From assembly GCF_022539315.1 (NCBI RefSeq), contig NC_066315.1:15847649-15911648 (forward strand): DNA of 64,000 nucleotides, given 5' to 3'. Below the pieces are notes generated by a model. The model made no database searches. It had not been told where the DNA came from and saw only the letters and a list, made by a program, of their open reading frames with translations. This document shows, piece after piece, positions 49,395 through 62,640 of the stretch. Position numbers and translations under genes: made by a program. The stretch is from Serinus canaria. Lineage: Eukaryota; Chordata; Aves; Passeriformes; Fringillidae. How positions within the stretch are numbered: the stretch's first letter is position 1; each line of letters opens with the position of its first letter.

Positions 49395-52300
49395 TGATGA
49401 AGAAAGAAAAGTTGGGGGGTTTGGAGGTTTTTTGGGTTTTTTTAGTATGTTGCTATTGGATGTCACGTGTCTTGGTCTTGAACTCCTTACCTCAGGCTTT
49501 CACTCTAAGTGGCTCTTTCAGGCAACCTCCCCCCCCAAAAAAAGGAAAGCTCATTTCTCAGATAACATGCATGACACGCTCACACCAGCCTACCCCATTT
49601 CATACCATAACCCCCTTAGAGCAAGACATTAAGGCAGGGACAGGCAATCCAGTCCAAGATTTATTCTGCTCTAATCAGCTCAGGCTTTGAGAATCTCCTG
49701 GTGGATTTGTGCCTGTGTTCAGTAGCTCATTGACTGCTGTTTTAATACTGAAGCCTTTCCAGCCCAGCTGCAGTAATTACCCCCATGGAGAATGAGGAAT
49801 CTCAGTTATAAACTAGCTGGCAATCTTGCAAGAATATGTCTCCTAGAGGACTTCAGGATATTTCTCTCTGAAGTTAACCCTGTTAAATCATTCCTAAGCA
49901 GTCTTCAAGTAAAGAATGAACCCTGAGAATAACCCCTGCTTTGGTTTTAAATACTCTCTTTTCCCTTTGCAAGTCAGCTGATCTTCAGAGCCTTCAAATC
50001 TATCAAAGCTCTTTCAGTTAAGTAATCCCTATTTCTCCTGCAATGGTGCAAACATTCAACAGGAAAGCTTAGGAGAGACATTAAAATCTGGTAGAGTCTA
50101 AGTCATAGCTTAACACAGCTTGTGCAGAGAAAATGTCCAGTTATACTCAGCCAGACAGGATACTTTCACTCAGTTTATATCAGAAGAGTTTTTGCAGAGC
50201 AAACATTACATCAAAGCTTTGGCTAGCAGATCCAAATTCAGCTCTTGGTATTCATGTTCAGCTAAACTTTGTGCAGGTCTGAATAGAAATGGCACTGAAC
50301 TGTGGAGCTTCTCTGCTCCACCTGCATAAATCCAGTCTGGCTCAGAAGTGGCTGTGACCCATTAGATGACAACCTCAAAGTAGCTATGGAGAAGTGTGAT
50401 GCCTAAAGAGCAAGGGCATCCAAGGGACTAAAGCCATGATAATGCTAAAACTAATACCCTCCTTGTCCCTCAGAGGGGAGAAGAGATGGGTGAGGAACAC
50501 AAACCTGTGATAATCCAAGTCCTGCAGTCCTAGAGGCAACTCTGTTCAGGTGAGCACTGATAGCTCCCTGGCTAGCAAGAGATGATGCCACCCAAACCCA
50601 TGCTGTGCTTCCTCTGCAGAAGCAGAGCTCTTGGAGGCAGACACTACTCAGAATTGTTCACCTGACCAACTTGCTGAGGACATGCAGGTCATAGAAGACA
50701 GCTAATGCAGGCATCCCTTCTGCAGTGATACATACTAATGACCTTATAAAGCCTTTTTGGCTTTGAACAAGTAACTGAAAGTTAAACAGTGTGCAACCTA
50801 ACCCTCTTGCTGGGTCCTTGCATCTATAACCTTGACTAGGCTGGGGAAGACCCCTAAGCACTCTGGGCAGCCTTCACCTGGAGACAGTGGGGGCTCCAGA
50901 GATACCCAAGGAGGGGGAGGCTGCACAGCAGAGGGTTTCATCACCACAGACCCCCATTAAGAAAGAGCTGGAGATAAAATGGCTTCTTACTACTCAGGCT
51001 GCCTTTAAATCCAGTCGTGGTGAGTTTGAACATTGGTGTTTTCAGATTTCATATTTCTCTGAGTGAAAAAAAAAAGAAAAAAAAAAGGATCTTTCAAAAC
51101 ATATCATTTAGTCACTGCTAGGGCAAACTCACTAATATTTAGGCCAGGTAATTTTACTGTGTAATGGGGAGGTAAAGTTATTGTCTTTCCCTATATACTT
51201 TCTTAAGCTGAGTTCCACAGCATCCTCCACAGCCTCCCTCTCTGAATTTGGGCACTCTTGTATAAACTTGTTTGTTTTTCCCACTGGTGGACTCCATAGG
51301 GAGCCAGGGATGTGATGAGCATTAGCAGCACTTATGGGGCAGCTGAGGGATGAGGGGCCTCAGGGCCACCCATGCTTCTCATAGACCAAATTCAGAACTG
51401 TCAGGAAGTCTGAAGACTTTTCCAAGGCAACAGAACTTATCAAACTGCAGAGAAGTGGTTGATAGAAAAACTTCCTGAAAGACAATTAAACTCTTGCTTT
51501 GTGGGGTGTGCAGCAGCAGTTATCAAAGCTCTGTAGCAGGCAGTGCTGCTGGGACTGAACTGGGGAGATAAGCCACCAAATCAGCCCCTGTTAATTATCT
51601 TGGCCCTGCAGTCATTCTTTGCCAAAGTCAGGAAGGTTTAATTCAACGGGCCAAAAAACCCTTTCTATGTCAAACAACATCTATCCTGACCTGAAGGGAT
51701 GGTGGGAAGGGAAAGAAATTTTTCAATTAAAAAATAATAAAAAAAAGATTCATATAGACAAAGCACAACACCTTCTATATGAATTGAGCAGTTCCTAAGA
51801 GACATCTTGGAGCAGCAGGGAATTCTTCAGAGACTAGAACTTTGCTTTAGTTGCTGGCTACCTCCTGAGGAGAGAAAACACTCCAGAAATGAAATATGAC
51901 CTTTCATCCTTGTGGCAGAGCATTTCCAGTTCTTTCCCTTGCCCATGTGAGTAACCCTGCCTTGTGTAAGGAGTTGCATTTAATGGTTACCTGCACGGCA
52001 GTGCTTCACCACAGGTGACATTGCTGCACTCTTTTACCTGGCACACACCACCTGGAAGCTCTAACCAAACTACTTCTTTTTCCCTAAGATTTGAAGGATG
52101 TGATTAACTTATAGCACTTGCTCATGGCATTAGAAGTTTCATGTAAGTCAGAGTTTTGAGACAAGGCCCTGCACCCTCTCCCTGCTCACCCGTGTGCTTT
52201 GCAGCCCCTCCTGCACAGCCTGTGCCCCCAGAGCCAGCGTGCATCTGGAGAAGGGTGTCACCCCAGCCAGCCATGCCCATGCAGAGTGCCCCCATCAATG

Positions 52301-52444
52301 CAGCCTGTTCCTACCTGCCCTCTGCCAGGGCAGAACTGGGACCAAAGTACCCAGCCCGGAGGAGCAGCTCGGTGTGGATAGAAATCCCCATCAGCCCATC
52401 TCCCCCAGCCTTCCTCCTGATACAGTAACTTCCAGCAATTTGGC

Positions 52445-52494
52445 TTTTTTTTGTTTTGTTTTGGTTTTTTTTGTTTTGTTTTGTTTTGTTTTTT
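52445..52494 (+). repeat. (GTTTT)n simple repeat
   Basis: T-rich sequence with regularly spaced G, mostly GTTTT units with some longer T runs. Ordinary low-complexity DNA. Confidence 0.85.
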
Positions 52495-52499
52495 ACTTA

Positions 52500-53180
52500 T
52501 TTAATCATCTTGACTAAAATAATTAAAGGGGAAAAGCATTCCCCAAATAAAAATATCAACATCTGAGCTTCCCCACTTTAATCTATGCTCCTCTGACAGC
52601 TGAAACCCTCCTATTAGCACTGTGACAGTGATTTTGCTCCCTGAGCAGCTGATTACAGAGTAATTACAACCTTCCCTGGGCTGATGATTTTTTCTGTTTG
52701 TTTCCATTTCAACTTCCACAAATGGCGGGAAATCCCTTTTTTGTTCCTGCCTTACTCTGCTGTGGTCTGTGTGTTCCCAGTCCCGGATATTTCCCCCCCA
52801 CCCAGGTGAAGGGAGGGCTGGGTAACACTTCAGTGTAATTCCTGCCCCCGTCACGTGTAATTTGGTGCTGAATGAGTAAATGAATGAGTAAATGCTCCTG
52901 CAATTTCAGAGAGCAGCTGTCTCCCGTCTGGATGGCGGCAGGGTGATACCGTTACCTGTTTGTCTCCTGGAGGGAGAAGCAGGGCTGGCAAGCCCCTGCC
53001 CATCGCTGTTTATGTGCAGGGAGTTAATACCCCAGCATTACAGTGCCCCTTGGTGAAACTATAATTAGGCAACGGTTTTATTTTACTGCCTGCGAACACT
53101 CCCTTGACAGCACAGCCACTGGGTGCTTTCCAAACTGCTACAGTTTCAGGTCCCAACCTGAAACTCTCATTTAGAGGAGG
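52500..53180. promoter_or_regulatory. Candidate regulatory block (low confidence)
   Basis: The stretch is unique and contains a perfect E2F-type site GGCGGGAAA at 52,724-52,732, set in AATGGCGGGAAATCC. A TAATTA homeodomain core lies at 52,661-52,666 next to GATTACAGAG, with another ATAATTAGG near 53,062. It starts right after the GTTTT repeat. Motif matches of this length occur by chance, so only comparative data would establish function. Confidence 0.18.
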
Positions 53181-54344
53181 ACTTTTACTGCAGCTAATCC
53201 CTCAAATACCTCTCCGAGGCCCTAAATGGCACGGGGGTGCTGGGGTGTGGGGCTGGATGGGGCAGGCTTGGCAAAGGGCAGGGTGAGCCTCTGCTCTGCG
53301 CTGTGTGATGGCAGGACAGGGCACGGAGGGACACGGTGTTGCTGCTGGGCTGAGCAGGCAGGGCAGGGGCTGCAGTGCCCAGCAGCAGAGGTCTGAGCTG
53401 GCTGCTGGCCCTGGGAGCCAGAAGGCTGCTGCTGAGTGCTGGTATGGGCACGGCAGCTCCACGAGAGGAGCGGCTGAACAGCAATGCTCTTTTTGTCAGG
53501 AGAGCTATTTTAAACCAGCTGCTTTGTGGGTAGCCCTTTTGGCTCCCAGGTCTGTCTGAGGCAGAGGTGCAGAACATGTTGGAAGGCAGAACATCAGAGC
53601 AGCACTACAGGAGGACAAAGACAGTCTGTCTGCTGAAGCACAGGCTTGCACAGGACTGAGAGGCACACACACTTACTCTTCTGGGACTAAGGGAACAAAC
53701 ATATACCCAAAGCTTCCATAGTTACCTGAGAGCTACTGTTATTAAGGCATTGATTTGGAGTTTTCTTCTTCCAGCGCCAAATACCCATCTTGCTCCACAA
53801 TCTCCATGCAAACTATGGAAACATGCATGGCCCAGGAGGATGTCAGCTCACAAGGACCTAATAAAACAAAAACTTCTTCAAACCACTGCTTTTAGGACTA
53901 CTCAGATGACAGGCAAAGGAGCAGAGTACAAGCAACTAGGGCAAAGATTTATTGGCAAGAAGAGTCACGAAATCTTTTGTCTACAGAGATAGGCAAGAGG
54001 AAAGCCAAGAACAAGGCAGGGACAGACCCTGGAGCTGCAGGCAGCCCAGTGGTCACAAGGGCTGCCCAGCCCTGTTGAAGCACCTCTGCCTCCTTAGTAG
54101 GACTCATATCACCAGCTGGGCATCTACCAGTCACTGGCCAGGGCCTGGAAGTCTCTCATGGCAGGGAACAAGGGATGGGAAGTTTGAGAGGAAGGGCAGA
54201 ACTGAGCCCTTGAGTGCTGGATGGCTGCTGTGCCATAGCACTGCCTGAGGAGCCCAGGTCCCCTCTCCCAGGGGATGGCCACGTGTGGGACATCTGCTTT
54301 CTCCTGGAACACTGGGCACTGGTGAGCCCTGGCACAAGTGGCAG

Positions 54345-54400
54345 GGGGGCTGGAACTAGATGATCCTTTAAGTCCCTTCCCAAACCATTCTACAATTCTG
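54345..54400 (+). mobile_element. CR1 3' tail fragment
   Basis: GGCTGGAACTAGATGATCCT followed by 'ttaagtcccttcccaaaccattctacaattct' is the last ~55 bases of a CR1 element, plus strand. The rest of this copy is missing. It is followed almost at once by a second, longer CR1 in the same orientation. Confidence 0.8.
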
Positions 54401-54407
54401 CTGCAGC

Positions 54408-54868
54408 CCAGCTTCAGACACATCGAGCAATTAGAGAGTGTCCAAAGGAGGGCAACAAGGATGGTGAAGGGCCTTGAGGAGTGCCTGAGGTCACTTGGTC
54501 TGTTCAGTTTGGAGGAGACTGAGCAGAGACCTCATTGCAGTTACAATTTCTTTGTGAGGGGAAGAGAAGGACAGGCACTGATCTCTTCTCTGCTGACCAG
54601 TGACAGGACATGAGGCAATGGCCTGAAGTTGTGTCAGGGGAGGTTTAAGTGGGATATCTGGAAAGGGTTCTTCACCCAGAGGATGGTTGGGCCCTGGGAC
54701 AGGGTCCCCAGGGCAGTGGTCACAGCACCAACCTGACAGAGTTCAAGAAGCTTTTGGACAATGCTCTCAGGCACAAAGTGTGACTCCTGGGGCTGTCCTG
54801 TGCAGGGGCAGGAACTGGACTCGATCATGGTGGGTCCCTTATAACTCAGCTTATTCTGTGATTCTGTG
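54408..54868 (+). mobile_element. CR1 retrotransposon, 5'-truncated, intact 3' tail
   Basis: The plus strand codes HIEQLESVQRRATRMVKGLE then LRSLGLFSLEET, the conserved C-terminal ORF2 block of CR1. After it come the equivalents of 'gacaggacatgaggcaatggcctgaagttg', 'gttcttcacccagaggatgg', 'gggcagtggtcacagcacc' and 'aggaactggactcgatcatggtgggtccc'. It ends with the tail ATTCTGTGATTCTGTG at 54,853-54,868. Frameshifts and stops make it non-coding. Confidence 0.95.
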
Positions 54869-55719
54869 GCCTCATGGCAAGCCAATTCCCAGCTTTCAAA
54901 AGCCTGTCAGACTGTATTTCCTTCACACATTCACTCAGCAGTGACTTACATTTCTGACATATGGACAACATGCCTGCCTGTCCCAATGAAGTACGTCTCT
55001 GCCTTCCCATCTTCAGCAGAAACTGCAGGCACTTCCAGTGCACGGCAGAGCTGCAGCAACTTCTGCCTAAACTAACATTTCATTTCCTTGCTACAGCTCA
55101 CTTCTATTGTCATCACTTTCATGCCTCGAATTAACTTGCATCTGTTTCGTGTTTGAAGTTTGTAACACTTGCCCACTTTGGCTACAGTAGTTTATAACCC
55201 AACACTAAACATATGTTTATGTTTACTGCACACTAGCTCTGAATCCTTTGACTTAGCATTGTATCAGTTCATTATACCACTAATGGAGAACCTCTGAGAC
55301 AGGGCTGAAGCTTAAGTGGCAATAAACTGGGGAATCCTTTGGAGGTGGTAGAAGAGAGGTGGCCAGTGAGGACACGCCTGGCCAGACATCCAGAAATGTT
55401 GAGCTCTTGCCACCCACCCTGTAACCACTGGGATTTTTAGCACCTCCAAACATGAAACCACAACAGCTTTCAGCAAAACTGTCATCTGGATCTTAAAGAA
55501 AAGACTAAAATCGTTTTCCATCACTGTTCCAGAGGCCTTCAGCACATCCCACCTACCTGTAACTAAGCCCCCATTGTCTTTGCAATAAGGCTAATGAGAT
55601 CTTTGAAAGGATTTCAGAAGGCCAGGAGGGAGAGGGGGCTACATAATGTACTATTACACATATAACATATAGCATATTGCTAAGTGGTACTTAACACCTG
55701 CCCTGGCTGTTAGGTAACA

Positions 55720-55741
55720 AGCTGGTGTTCTGGCACCAGCT
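55720..55741. repeat. Short perfect hairpin
   Basis: AGCTGGTG, six bases, then CACCAGCT: an 8-bp perfect stem with a 6-base loop. It is too short to call a microRNA precursor or any known element. Confidence 0.8.
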
Positions 55742-56982
55742 GAGGTGAATTTTAAGCTCCAGTTGGCCATTCAGACCAGTTTTATATCCATTAGTATCAG
55801 TGAAGCTTCTTCTGTTTTCCACCAGACATGGTAATGATGCCAACATCTGGGTGAAGTAAGCACACCACCTCTCCATAGCCAGAGCCATTAAGGTGGTGCC
55901 TAGACAAATGTGTTTCTTTTTCATACAGATAACAGGATGCTCCTTAGAGCTAATAAGTATTTACTTTCCCTTGCATTGCTATTATCTCCCTCATTGAGAA
56001 CTATAATTAACATCATTGATCATTTGTGTGGTTTGCCTTCTAATCTTTCTCTTTTTTTTTTTTGTGCTATGGTGGACTGAAAGTGCAATGTGCACTATGT
56101 CAACACAGGAAAAGTTACGTTTGATCTCTGCCTTTACACTGGTCTGGTCTGCCTGGGAGCTGCACTGTTCCTGTGACACACCACAATATTTTACATGCTA
56201 CCTCCAATTTAAAAGGGACAACCATATATTTTCCATGCAACAAAAGTACCCTTGCTCATAACACTATCACCAAACACTTGAAATAGTTGCTTCCACTTTG
56301 CTCATCGCTTCTTGTGGGGATAGACAGCCAGACTCTGAGGTTCTTGGAGCAAGTTTCTATCACCAAACCATAGGGCACATGACATGCAAATACTGCTGGG
56401 CACCCAGAGGTGAAAGGACCTTTCCCTCTCTCTCTCTGCACAGGCACCATTCTCAAGAGCTTGCTTCAGACAGGACAATTTCTGCAAGAATGTGATCCCC
56501 ATCTGACAATTGAAAATATCAAGAGTCTTCCTGCTGTTGCTTGCATACAGTGAGGATTAAATAAAGCCCCAGCCATGATGACAAGGGCATGCCTTCCCAC
56601 AGAGCCTGAGATGGAGAAATAGATGCTGTCTTGCTGGTCATTGTCACAAAGCTGGTTTGCAGCAACAGATATCTGCCTAAGCATCTCCAGGGCTGCTGTT
56701 CTTCCTGTTCAGGAGAAAGCATCAGTTAACAGTCATCTATGGTCATTTGTTTTATTCAGGCAGCAAGAGCTACACAAATAATAGATTAACAATAATTAAA
56801 TTTGTGCAGTAGATTGGCCTGGAAAGTAAAATCTTCTGCACAGCTTTTATTTTTTTCCTGACTTCCAAATACTCCCATAAGTGTGAGCACACCCTGAGAG
56901 GCACACTGTGAAGACCATCTCCTTTCCAAAGAGTCTCTGAGGAGAAAAGCCATTCCAGGCATGAGAGCCATTGCAGGACCCC

Positions 56983-57065
56983 AGTATCCTGGAATTGTGG
57001 CTGGAAGGGGTGTCAGCTTCCTCAACATCCCCCTGCAGACAGGGCCATCATGAGATCCAGCCAAG
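56983..57065 (-). mobile_element. Doubtful degenerate CR1 3' end
   Basis: The segment reads like a decayed CR1 3' end in reverse: 'atcctggaattgtggctggaaggggtgt' resembles the tail plus 'ggctggaagggacct', and 'cctcaacatccccctgcagacagggccat' resembles the 'caacccccctgctcaagcagggccac' block. Divergence is high, so this is a suggestion. Confidence 0.3.
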
Positions 57066-60000
57066 GCAGTCACAGCATCTCCTAATCAAGGACAATCCAT
57101 CCCAAACCACTAAGCTCTGCTTCCCCTCTGTGCCTGGCTGTATGTGCCTCACACCTGGGCTGCTTTCCAGCAAGAAGCAAACTGGATGAGAGTCACCTCA
57201 GTTTCTGTTACATCTACCTGCATTTCTTCCTAACCTATCAGAAATCTGGAATAGGAAAAAGTTCTTATTTTTTTTGGTTTGCTTTTCTCTCATCTTGTTG
57301 GCTAGGAAATGCTCAGACTCTTCCCTAATTTGGCATAAATTCAATGCACCTATTCTCAAACCTTCAGAGCAGAGAAGAATCCATTAAGCTCATTTCCATT
57401 TGTTCTAGCAACAAATCAGTATATGGAGACATGAAGAAAATAATTTTGAACTACTTTTTCCATTATCTAGTTCTCACTTCCTGCCATTTCCCGTTTGCCT
57501 AGCCTGGCTTCTTTATTCTCCTTGTGTCTAGCCCATAGCAATTATCTCAATATCTAGGAAAAAGCATTAGGTTTTAAGATCTCAGGCTCCCTTGTGACAA
57601 AGGCTTTGCAACCCGGAGACACTAAGGGGAGAGGATTAAACTTCCATCTGTTTGCCTTGAGGGGGCAAAGCAGAGAAATCAGAGAGAGGTTTCAAGAGAT
57701 GCTTGACATTGCACACTCACTAGGCAGGAAAGTCTCAGGTGAAATGTGTTTGCTTGGGAGTCATCCCAGTCACCAACTGGAATAGGTTCTTAAAAATTCA
57801 CTTTATGCACAGCAGACTAGAAAGATTCCTTCGGGTCCCTTCCTCCAGAGTGTCTGATTGCCTCCTTCGACCTGTGCCATCTGCAGCTGCAATTTTTCGG
57901 ACAGCAGGGAGGAGGAAGTAGCTTGATCCTGCACTCTGCTGAAGCTGGAACAGAAACACCAGCGTGGCTACACCCAGAGGGAGCAGAGAAATCCCAGAGA
58001 GGAGCAATCCTGTCCCTTTGTAGGGGTGATCATCCCTGGCACAGACAGGGCAGTGGGTGGTAGGACCAACACCTGCAGCGCCCCAGTCCTGGGGTCACTG
58101 TCCAGGGAGAGGGGTGCAGGAGCCCTTGCAGTCTGGCTCCTCCACCCTGAGCTGGCTCTGGCCTTTCTGGGGACAAAGCTGAATGTGGCTGTGACTCAGC
58201 AGCCTCCTCTCCCTCACCAGTGGCTGGTGACTAATTGTATTTAGTCCCTTTCTTCTTTCTTGTTTTGGGGAGAACAAACATAAACAGACTCAGCAGTAAT
58301 TGTTGCTATGTCTCTACTGTTTCCTCCTCTGGCCGAGTAGGGGATTTCCCACACACTCATAATTTCAGAGCAGCATTTTAAGTACTTTTCCTTATTTTTA
58401 AGAAATAGTGTGAACATTTCTTGACTGGTAGGAAAAGAAGGAAGGAAACTTCAAGGAATAATTTCTGATTTTGTGCAGACTCTAGGGGAAAAGTTTCTCT
58501 AACCTGTCTGCAGAAGAGGGCTGGTCAGCTCCGGGCAGAAAGTTTTGCCACAACACAAAGCAGATTGCTTACCAGCATCCTGGAGAAGTCCACATCAGCC
58601 CTGGAAAGATGAGTTGTAAGGATGACTTCTCTAAGGACATGGCCCAGAAACGCGGTGCCCCTGGAAAGAGGTCTCCTGTTTGATGATCTCTCCTGAGATG
58701 ATCTCCATGGATCGCCTCAAAGGCTGATCTGGAGAACTGTGGCTGCAGCCACACATCCTGGCCTGGGAAGTACATACCTACAGACCTGGGGCTTCTCACA
58801 CATGCTCGTGCATATACAGGCATCACTGCACATAGTCATCCTATATTTGGGATCCCATTCCCACACCCATATTTGGTGGGAATCTGCAACTCAAATCTGG
58901 AATGGACCTGAAAAGTTCTTAGGAGCTTCTTCTTCCTAGCTGGAGAACATATAGATTGGCCAGAGAAAGCAGAGGGAAGAACAAAGAATGAGTGGGTGGT
59001 CAGCTGGACAGGGCACTCCACTCAGGTTCTATTGGATATATTGCTAATTATACAAAAATATTTAACAATTATAATATAATTTATTTACTACCAATATAAA
59101 AATTAATTACATAATCCTCATCCTCAGCCAGAAGACTAAGACAATTTTATTGATAAATTTTATAAACACATATTTTTATGTACTGTAGAATTTGTTTAAC
59201 CCAGTGTTCACCAAATCAGACACTTTTCTAAGAGACAGGAGACCTTTGGTCCAGCTTTCACTTATGCAATGCCCCGAGGACTGTTTAGTGACAGCAAGGA
59301 CAGTGACAGTGACTCTGCAAGGCAATGTGACCCAGGCTGGCCCAAGGCACACACTGCCAACCTTTGCATCCTGCAGTTAGGTGTTAAATTCAGGGTGTGG
59401 GGTTGTCTCTGTGCTCTCTCTGCAAGCTGGCCTGTTGAAGGAGCAGATCTCTTGCTCCAGACACCTGCCTGTGCTGTGCACCCAGCGGCTCCCACCGCTG
59501 CTGGCTCTGGTGGAAAATCTGCCCTGCTCTGGGAGTTGTGAGCTTTGGGGGTGATGCCTGGGGCAGTGCCCATAAAACACATCACCATGAGGCCCAAACT
59601 CACCTGGTCCACATGCTGTGTAATAGAGCATCAGCAAAGAGCTGTATGCAATTGAGTTCAGCCCCTCATGCTGGCTGCAGCCATCCCATCAGATCTTTGC
59701 CCAGTGCAGTCATCCACAGGCTGCAGCAAAAGCCTCCATATGCCATGGGAGCACTGAAGGCTAAAAGCCAGCTCATCCATCTTGCAATACAGTGCTGGGA
59801 TAAGTTCATGTGTTGCTCTTTCTGCTAATTTTGTATAGTATACATGGATATTTTCAGGGGTGAAAATAGGTTTTTGCATGCTTTGATCTTGCCATTGTGC
59901 CAAATTCTTTCACCTTGGTCAGGACAAAAACTACCAGTGACTTTTGCTGTCTGTACTCTACTGTCCTGTTCTGAAACCCCATAATTCACTGCTGTTCAAC

Positions 60001-62640
60001 TGTACCAGACTTTTAGAAAGCTGTTTGCAAAACACTAGCAAAAATCAAGGAAAAATGGATTTAGTATCTATGAATCCAGGTGGGCAACTGAGGAAAATGT
60101 CTGGCTGTGGAAGAAACCGGTGAGATAAGATACTCAAGTGAAGACTGGCAATTCCCCCTGTATATTGTATTTCTGATTCATTTTCACTCAATAATATATG
60201 TAGCAGACACCTGTAATCTTGCTGTTGGATGTTTTTATGCACTGTGACAAAAAACCACTGACAGCATCCCCAGCTGTGACCAAGCAGATACCAGTCCATC
60301 TGTCCTGCAGCAGCACTTTCCTCAGGAAGAGAGAACTCATGAATCCCGGTACTGGCAACTACGTACTTACAAATTTCTCCCAAGTAATGAAATACTCTGG
60401 AAAGTATTTGTGAGCAAACAGTTCCCAGGATATTTCATTACCGATTACAAATTTGCAGATTGCTGATGAATGATCAAATATTAACGTGTAGCTAGGGTGC
60501 AGTCCCAGCAGGGATCCACCACTTTGATAAGGATTAGCCGTGTCCAGCAGGCACCCTCGCTGATGTACTCAGGACTTCTGCGGACTCATCCATTGCCACT
60601 GTGAAACAGGGAATGTCACTGAATGCTGGCCGTGTATTGAAGATGACTGAGGCACTATAACCTGCTTGCTCAGACACTCACAGGGAAAGTGGAGCGCTCC
60701 CCACGTGTGCAGGGCTCAGTACAAAGGGCTGCTGGAGCCCTCGGGGCAGTGCTGCGCTGGCTCCTGCACGTGTGCAGCCCCGATGTGGAGCAGACTGTTT
60801 TTCTGATACCACGTACTTAACACTCCACCCAAGCCTCCCTGTGTAAATAAAAAATAAACTCAAATCATGTCAGTAAAGAGTGGATTACACTGGTCACTGG
60901 GAGTGCTTGTGTATGTTCAGCCATAATCTATGATAAGGTGCTTGCCATAAAATTCCTCCTGGAGCCTGCAGCTCTCCTGGGAGCTGCGAGATGCCAGCAG
61001 AACCATCAGGGTTCTGCGTCACACAGTGGGGGCAGCAAGGGGGCACTGAAGAATGGCTCAGAGACCCAGAAGGCTGCACAAGTCCCTGGGGCCGTGGGGG
61101 TCCCTCTCCCTTGCAGGAGAAAGGCAGGAGCGCAAATTGCCACCAACAGATAGAAGGAGACAAAGTTCAGTTCAAAGAGGTAAAGGGTAACAACCTTTCT
61201 ACAGACAAAATTATCCTGCAGTCAGTAAAGCACAGCAGCAATCAGGACAGATAACAGAGCGAGTAATGAAGGCAGAGATTACAAAACTCCACAACCAGTC
61301 CATCCCATAGCAAAAAGCTGCTGTAAAGCAATTTTAACCCAGCCTATAAACACAATTAGAAACATTATGCTTTGGTACAAGATGTTTTTTGAAACAAAAA
61401 CATATGGCAAGTTTCATTTGCATTATGATAAATGAATGTCTGAGCAGGTCCCAAATTCGGTGCATTTTTTACAAACAACAACAAAATATTTATTTCTGTC
61501 ATCTGTTGATGCAGAAAAAGAAAGTGTTTCCAGCTTCTGATATAAAAGCTTCACCAAAAAATCACTTACAAGAGTGTGTTTTGTACTTTTTATTTCTGAA
61601 GAGGAAGACCCCCATGTTTGGACCTGACCCATCCTGAGAGGAGACTGCTAGTCCTTGGAGCCTGTCAGAGCCTGGCTCTGCCCACCCACCTGGGAGTCCA
61701 TTGGGAGGGAACCACTGTGCTGTCCGCTCTCCCACTACCAAACAGTCAGGTGGAATTGGGTTGGAAGAAACATAATTGTGGCTGTCCCCTAGAGTTCCCC
61801 AGGGGAAAAAAAAATCAAATAAGGGAAAGGTTATTGTGGACTGATAACAGCTAGGGAGGCTGGGAACGGAACCTGTTGCCAGGGAGAGTTTGCTCCAGCG
61901 CAGGCAGGGCGCCCTGCACCTCTGGCCCTGTGAACAGAGCCGAGAAAGGCATCCAGGGGAGGGAGAGCCAGAGCCAGGACGTGAGATGAAGAGCTGCAGA
62001 GAGATTGCAGCCAGCCAGAGCAGGACCCAGATGGTTGGGGGGGTGATTGTATAAGGAGGTTTTGTGAAAAAACCATTGCATGCATTCATGTAATTAAAAC
62101 CCTGACCATCACACACTGTGTGGGACAGAGGGGGATGGTGGCTGAGAGCACAGCTTTGGACCCTGGTAGACTTAGAGAGTTGGTCTGCTGCAGGCTTAGC
62201 ACTCGTGATTTCTTGTGTGCAAAAGCAGAAAAGGTTTTAGGTGATGGAAACCTCCCTACAGCACCTGCAGAAAGGGCAGCTGCAGCCTAGGACAAGGCTC
62301 TAGAGCCAGGTGAGCCCTGACAAACACCCATCCACACTAATTTGGTCCCGGAATTGTGTCCAGCGTGGGCTTTTGTTCCCATCACTAGCCACAGCCAGGC
62401 CAGCGGGGTCACGGCTCAAGGGAAAACACCGACTAGACGGCCACCAGGGGAGTGGTGACTGTGACTGAACGCTGGCATCAGCACTCAATTCCCCTCCCTG
62501 CTTTAGCCAAGCAAATGCCATGGCCAGGAGGGACTCCCCCTGAGCCTGCTGCAGCTCCTCAACAATGAGCCCACTGCAAGAGCAGGTAGCCAGCCTAGAG
62601 CTCAACAAAACCCTGCTGGCAGCAGGGACAAAACAGCCCC

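Larger units (their letters stand above)
49395..54344. other. Unique non-coding DNA with a possible regulatory block
   Basis: No recognisable gene. A-rich patches occur near 51,065-51,087 and 51,727-51,748, and a GTTTT-type repeat lies at 52,445-52,494. The segment from about 52,500 to 53,180 carries clustered transcription-factor-like motifs and is discussed as a candidate regulatory element. GC-rich open frames at 53,194-53,577 (minus) and 52,156-52,517 (plus) show no known domain. Confidence 0.5.
54869..62640. other. Unique non-coding DNA, one doubtful CR1 remnant
   Basis: No recognisable gene. A small hairpin lies at 55,720-55,741. A degenerate, CR1-like 3' end may lie at 56,983-57,065. 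AT-rich sequence is seen near 59,030-59,170. A 184-codon minus frame at 61,562-62,116 has no recognisable domain and lies in GC-richer sequence where such frames arise by chance. Confidence 0.5.

Noticed and set aside
61562..62116. 184-codon minus-strand frame
   Set aside because: It lies in GC-richer DNA, shows no domain, is Pro/Ser/Trp-rich like chance frames, and has no supporting splice or promoter signal.
62355..62370. Primer-binding-site-like sequence for tRNA-Lys
   Set aside because: It matches only about 12 of 16 positions, is not preceded by a CA-ending LTR, and has no retroviral coding sequence after it.
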